From NCBI GenBank assembly GCA_039698075.1, contig JBDKTJ010000157.1:1-23626 (forward strand): a DNA stretch of 23,626 nt, read 5' to 3'. Position numbers and translations under genes: made by a program. Source of the DNA: JAJFVC01 sp039698075. Lineage in GTDB: Bacteria > Planctomycetota > Planctomycetia > Pirellulales > Thermoguttaceae. The notes below the pieces were generated by a model. The model saw nothing but the letters and a program-made list of their open reading frames with translations, was not told the DNA's origin and ran no database searches. Shown piece by piece: positions 21,668 to 23,626 of this stretch. Position 1 is the first letter of the stretch. Each line of letters opens with the position of its first letter.

Positions 21668-23464
21668 TTACTTCCGATCCGCCGCCAGCACGGCGATGAA
21701 GGCCTTTTGCGGAATCTGGACTTGGCCGATCTGCTTCATTTTGGCCTTGCCCTTCTTTTGCTTTTCGAGAAGCTTTTTCTTTCGGCTCACGTCGCCGCCA
21801 TAGCACTTGGCCGTCACGTCCTTGCGATACGCTTGAATCGTGGAGCGTGCGATGATCGCGCCGCCGATCGCCCCTTGAATCGGGATCTTGAACTGGTGTC
21901 GCGGAATGGCCTCGGCAAGTTGCTCGCAATAGTGCAACGCCCTTGCGCGCGCCTTGTCGCGATGCACCAGATACGACAGCGCATCGACCGGTTCGCCGTT
22001 CACCAGGATATCGACCTTCGCAATGTCGGTTTCTCGATATTCGATCGGAATGTAGTCGAACGATCCGTAACCTCGCGTAATGGTTTTGAGCTTGCCGTAA
22101 AAGTCAAAAAGCACCTCCGCAAGCGGCATCTCGCTTACGACTTCAACCCGGCCCACGGAGAGATAATTCATCTTCTGACTCTCCGAACGATACTCGCGGC
22201 ACAGCTCCATGACGGAGCCGACGTATTCCTCGGGCGTGTAAACGGATGCTCGGATGTAGGGCTCGCTGACCGAGTCGATTTTCATCGGATCGGGCCACTG
22301 GCAGGGATTGTCCACCTCGAGAATCTCGCCGTCTTTCAACGTCATGTGATATCGGACCGACGGGGCGGAGATGACCAATCCGATGTCGAACTCGCGCTGC
22401 AATCGCTCCTGAACCACATCCAGATGCAAAAGGCCGAGAAATCCGCAGCGATAGCCGAAGCCAAGCGCCGCGGAACTGTCTTTTTCGTAGGTGAGCGACG
22501 CATCGTTGAGCGCCAGCTTGTCCATCGCCTTGCTGAGCACCTTGTATTCGTCGGCGTTCATCGGATAGATGGAGGAGAAGACGACCTGTTTCGCTTTCTT
22601 ATAGCCTGGGATCGGGTCGGCGGCTTGACGCTCTTGGTGTGTGATCGTGTCGCCGACCTCGATATCCCGCACGCTCTTGATTCCGGCGATCACGTAGCCG
22701 ACCTCGCCGACGCCGAGCTGTTCTTTCGGCACGAGCTTCAACTGGTTGAAGCCCAACTCTTCGACCGTGTAGTCGCAGCCCATGTGCATGCAGTGGATCG
22801 CGTCCCCCGGCTTCAGCGTGCCGTCCATGACGCGGCATTGGAGAATGACCCCGCGATACTGATCGAAATGCGCGTCAAAGATCAGCGCCTTGAGCGGAGC
22901 GTCCGGATCGCCTTGGGGCGGCGGCAACTTTTCGACGATTCCCGCCAAAACGTCTTCGACCCCCTGCCCGGTCTTTGCCGAAACGAGCACGGCCTCGAAC
23001 GGATCCAGCCCCAATTCCGCGTCGATCTCTTCACGGACGCGCTCGACGTCCGCCGCCGGCAGGTCGATCTTGTTGATCACCGGGAGAATGCGAAGATTAT
23101 AGTCCATCGCCAGATAAAGGTTGGCGATCGTTTGGGCCTCAACGCCCTGCGAGGCGTCGACGACCATCAAGGCGCCGTCGCAAGCCATGAGCGAACGCCG
23201 CACCTCGTGCGAGAAATCGACGTGCCCGGGCGTGTCGATGAGATTGAGCTGATACTCCTCGCCGTCCTTGGCGCGGTAAGAGAGCGTGATCGAATTGCTC
23301 TTGATCGTGATGCCCCGCTCTCGCTCGATGTCCATCGCATCGAGCAGTTGATCGTGGAACTCGCGTTGCGAAACGCCGCCGCAGGCCTGGATCAACCGAT
23401 CGGCCAGGGTCGATTTGCCATGGTCAATGTGGGCGATAATGCAGAAATTGCGAATATGTCTCAT
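21668..23464 (-). CDS. lepA: Elongation factor 4 (LepA), ribosome-associated GTPase
   Basis: LepA/EF4 is a translational GTPase that acts on stalled or maturing ribosomes. The 598-residue length is standard. GTPase motifs are G1 AHIDHGKST (residues 11-19), the ERERGITIKS switch, G3 DTPGHVDF, G4 NKID and G5 SAK. The EF-G-like domains II-V follow (GFGYRCGFLGLLHLDVVQER), then the LepA-specific C-terminal domain with AYRKDVTAKCYGGDVSRKKK and the end QIPQKAFIAVL. ATG 23464 is the family start (MRHIRNFCIIAHIDHGKS); an in-frame TTG at 23476 is less likely. No clear Shine-Dalgarno site precedes it, common in this phylum. It stands alone at the right edge. Confidence 0.98.
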   Translation of the reverse strand: MRHIRNFCIIAHIDHGKSTLADRLIQACGGVSQREFHDQLLDAMDIERERGITIKSNSITLSYRAKDGEEYQLNLIDTPGHVDFSHEVRRSLMACDGALMVVDASQGVEAQTIANLYLAMDYNLRILPVINKIDLPAADVERVREEIDAELGLDPFEAVLVSAKTGQGVEDVLAGIVEKLPPPQGDPDAPLKALIFDAHFDQYRGVILQCRVMDGTLKPGDAIHCMHMGCDYTVEELGFNQLKLVPKEQLGVGEVGYVIAGIKSVRDIEVGDTITHQERQAADPIPGYKKAKQVVFSSIYPMNADEYKVLSKAMDKLALNDASLTYEKDSSAALGFGYRCGFLGLLHLDVVQERLQREFDIGLVISAPSVRYHMTLKDGEILEVDNPCQWPDPMKIDSVSEPYIRASVYTPEEYVGSVMELCREYRSESQKMNYLSVGRVEVVSEMPLAEVLFDFYGKLKTITRGYGSFDYIPIEYRETDIAKVDILVNGEPVDALSYLVHRDKARARALHYCEQLAEAIPRHQFKIPIQGAIGGAIIARSTIQAYRKDVTAKCYGGDVSRKKKLLEKQKKGKAKMKQIGQVQIPQKAFIAVLAADRK

Positions 23465-23555
23465 AAAGCGAATCAATCAAGTGGCGGACGCGCTGCCCGC
23501 GGCAAACAGCCCCAAACGAGCAAGGCCCCCCGGTTGCTTCCGAATCCACTGATTT

Positions 23556-23574
23556 TAGTTCATGATGCGAACTA
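23556..23574. promoter_or_regulatory. Dyad upstream of lepA
   Basis: TAGTTC and GAACTA form a 6-bp inverted repeat with a 7-nt gap, about 92 bp before ATG 23464. On the minus strand it overlaps a possible -10 box, TAAAAT (23552-23557), though no convincing -35 box is at the right distance. The rest of 23465-23626 shows no gene. Confidence 0.3.
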
Positions 23575-23626
23575 TGGATAGGGCGGAATACGGATTTGCC
23601 ACGGCAACGAGCCGGTTTCGAGCCCG

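Noticed and set aside
21656..23581. Plus-strand frame of 641 codons opposite lepA
   Set aside because: Mirror of lepA codon structure; no motifs and no ribosome binding site.
1..23626. CRISPR array or tandem direct repeats
   Set aside because: No regularly spaced repeats were seen on either strand; the three repeat copies are kilobases apart.

Overview
The window looks like chromosomal DNA of a planctomycete, probably close to Pirellulales. The clearest clue is a DUF1559 pseudopilin-like protein (GFTLVELL N-terminus, HPGG...DGSV tail), a family characteristic of that phylum. Other clues are a planctomycete-type integrase, a small signal-peptide/TM protein of planctomycete type, and high-GC coding with few strong Shine-Dalgarno sites. 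This assignment rests on family knowledge, not on a database search.

Layout. Positions 1-1510 are a decayed mobile-DNA zone around a tRNA-Val(CAC) gene. The 3' tail of one integrase runs into the tRNA. The N-terminal half of a second integrase stops abruptly beside a frameshifted IS256-family transposase remnant. Positions 1804-2784 hold the DUF1559 protein. On the minus strand, 3015-6663 carries a small secreted/membrane protein, prolyl-tRNA synthetase (proS) and a stand-alone condensation/acyltransferase-fold protein; the last two have their own recognisable promoters. A zinc-ribbon/STAS protein (7187-7921) and a tryptophanase/tyrosine phenol-lyase family enzyme (8038-9555) follow, also on the minus strand.

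Positions 9728-13677 on the plus strand form a compact operon: a fused indolepyruvate:ferredoxin oxidoreductase (IorA-IorB), a phenylacetate-CoA ligase and a tandem ACT-domain protein. With the divergent lyase this looks like an aromatic amino acid catabolic locus: 2-oxoacid to aryl-acetyl-CoA by Ior, interconversion with the free acid by the ligase, amino acid sensing by the ACT protein. The Ior fusion appears to lack the usual C-terminal double [4Fe-4S] ferredoxin domain; a purine-rich low-complexity linker sits in its place.

Positions 14056-15852 encode a 598-residue protein I cannot assign, with a conserved-looking cysteine set. Convergent to it is a RhlE-type DEAD-box helicase with a good sigma-70 promoter and a leader of about 280 nt. 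Next come three small plus-strand genes (a Lys/Arg-rich microprotein, a GIY-YIG-like protein that seems to lack the catalytic Arg, and a cold-shock protein). The window ends with minus-strand hemW, a polytopic membrane protein and lepA.

A dispersed repeat of about 50-90 bp occurs three times (2782, 7189 and 13923). In two copies its first bases supply the stop codon of the adjacent gene. I saw no CRISPR array, rRNA or complete transposon. The strongest leads are the ferredoxin-less Ior fusion, the unassigned 598-residue protein, the stop-codon-bearing repeat, and the GIY-YIG-like/cold-shock small-gene cluster.
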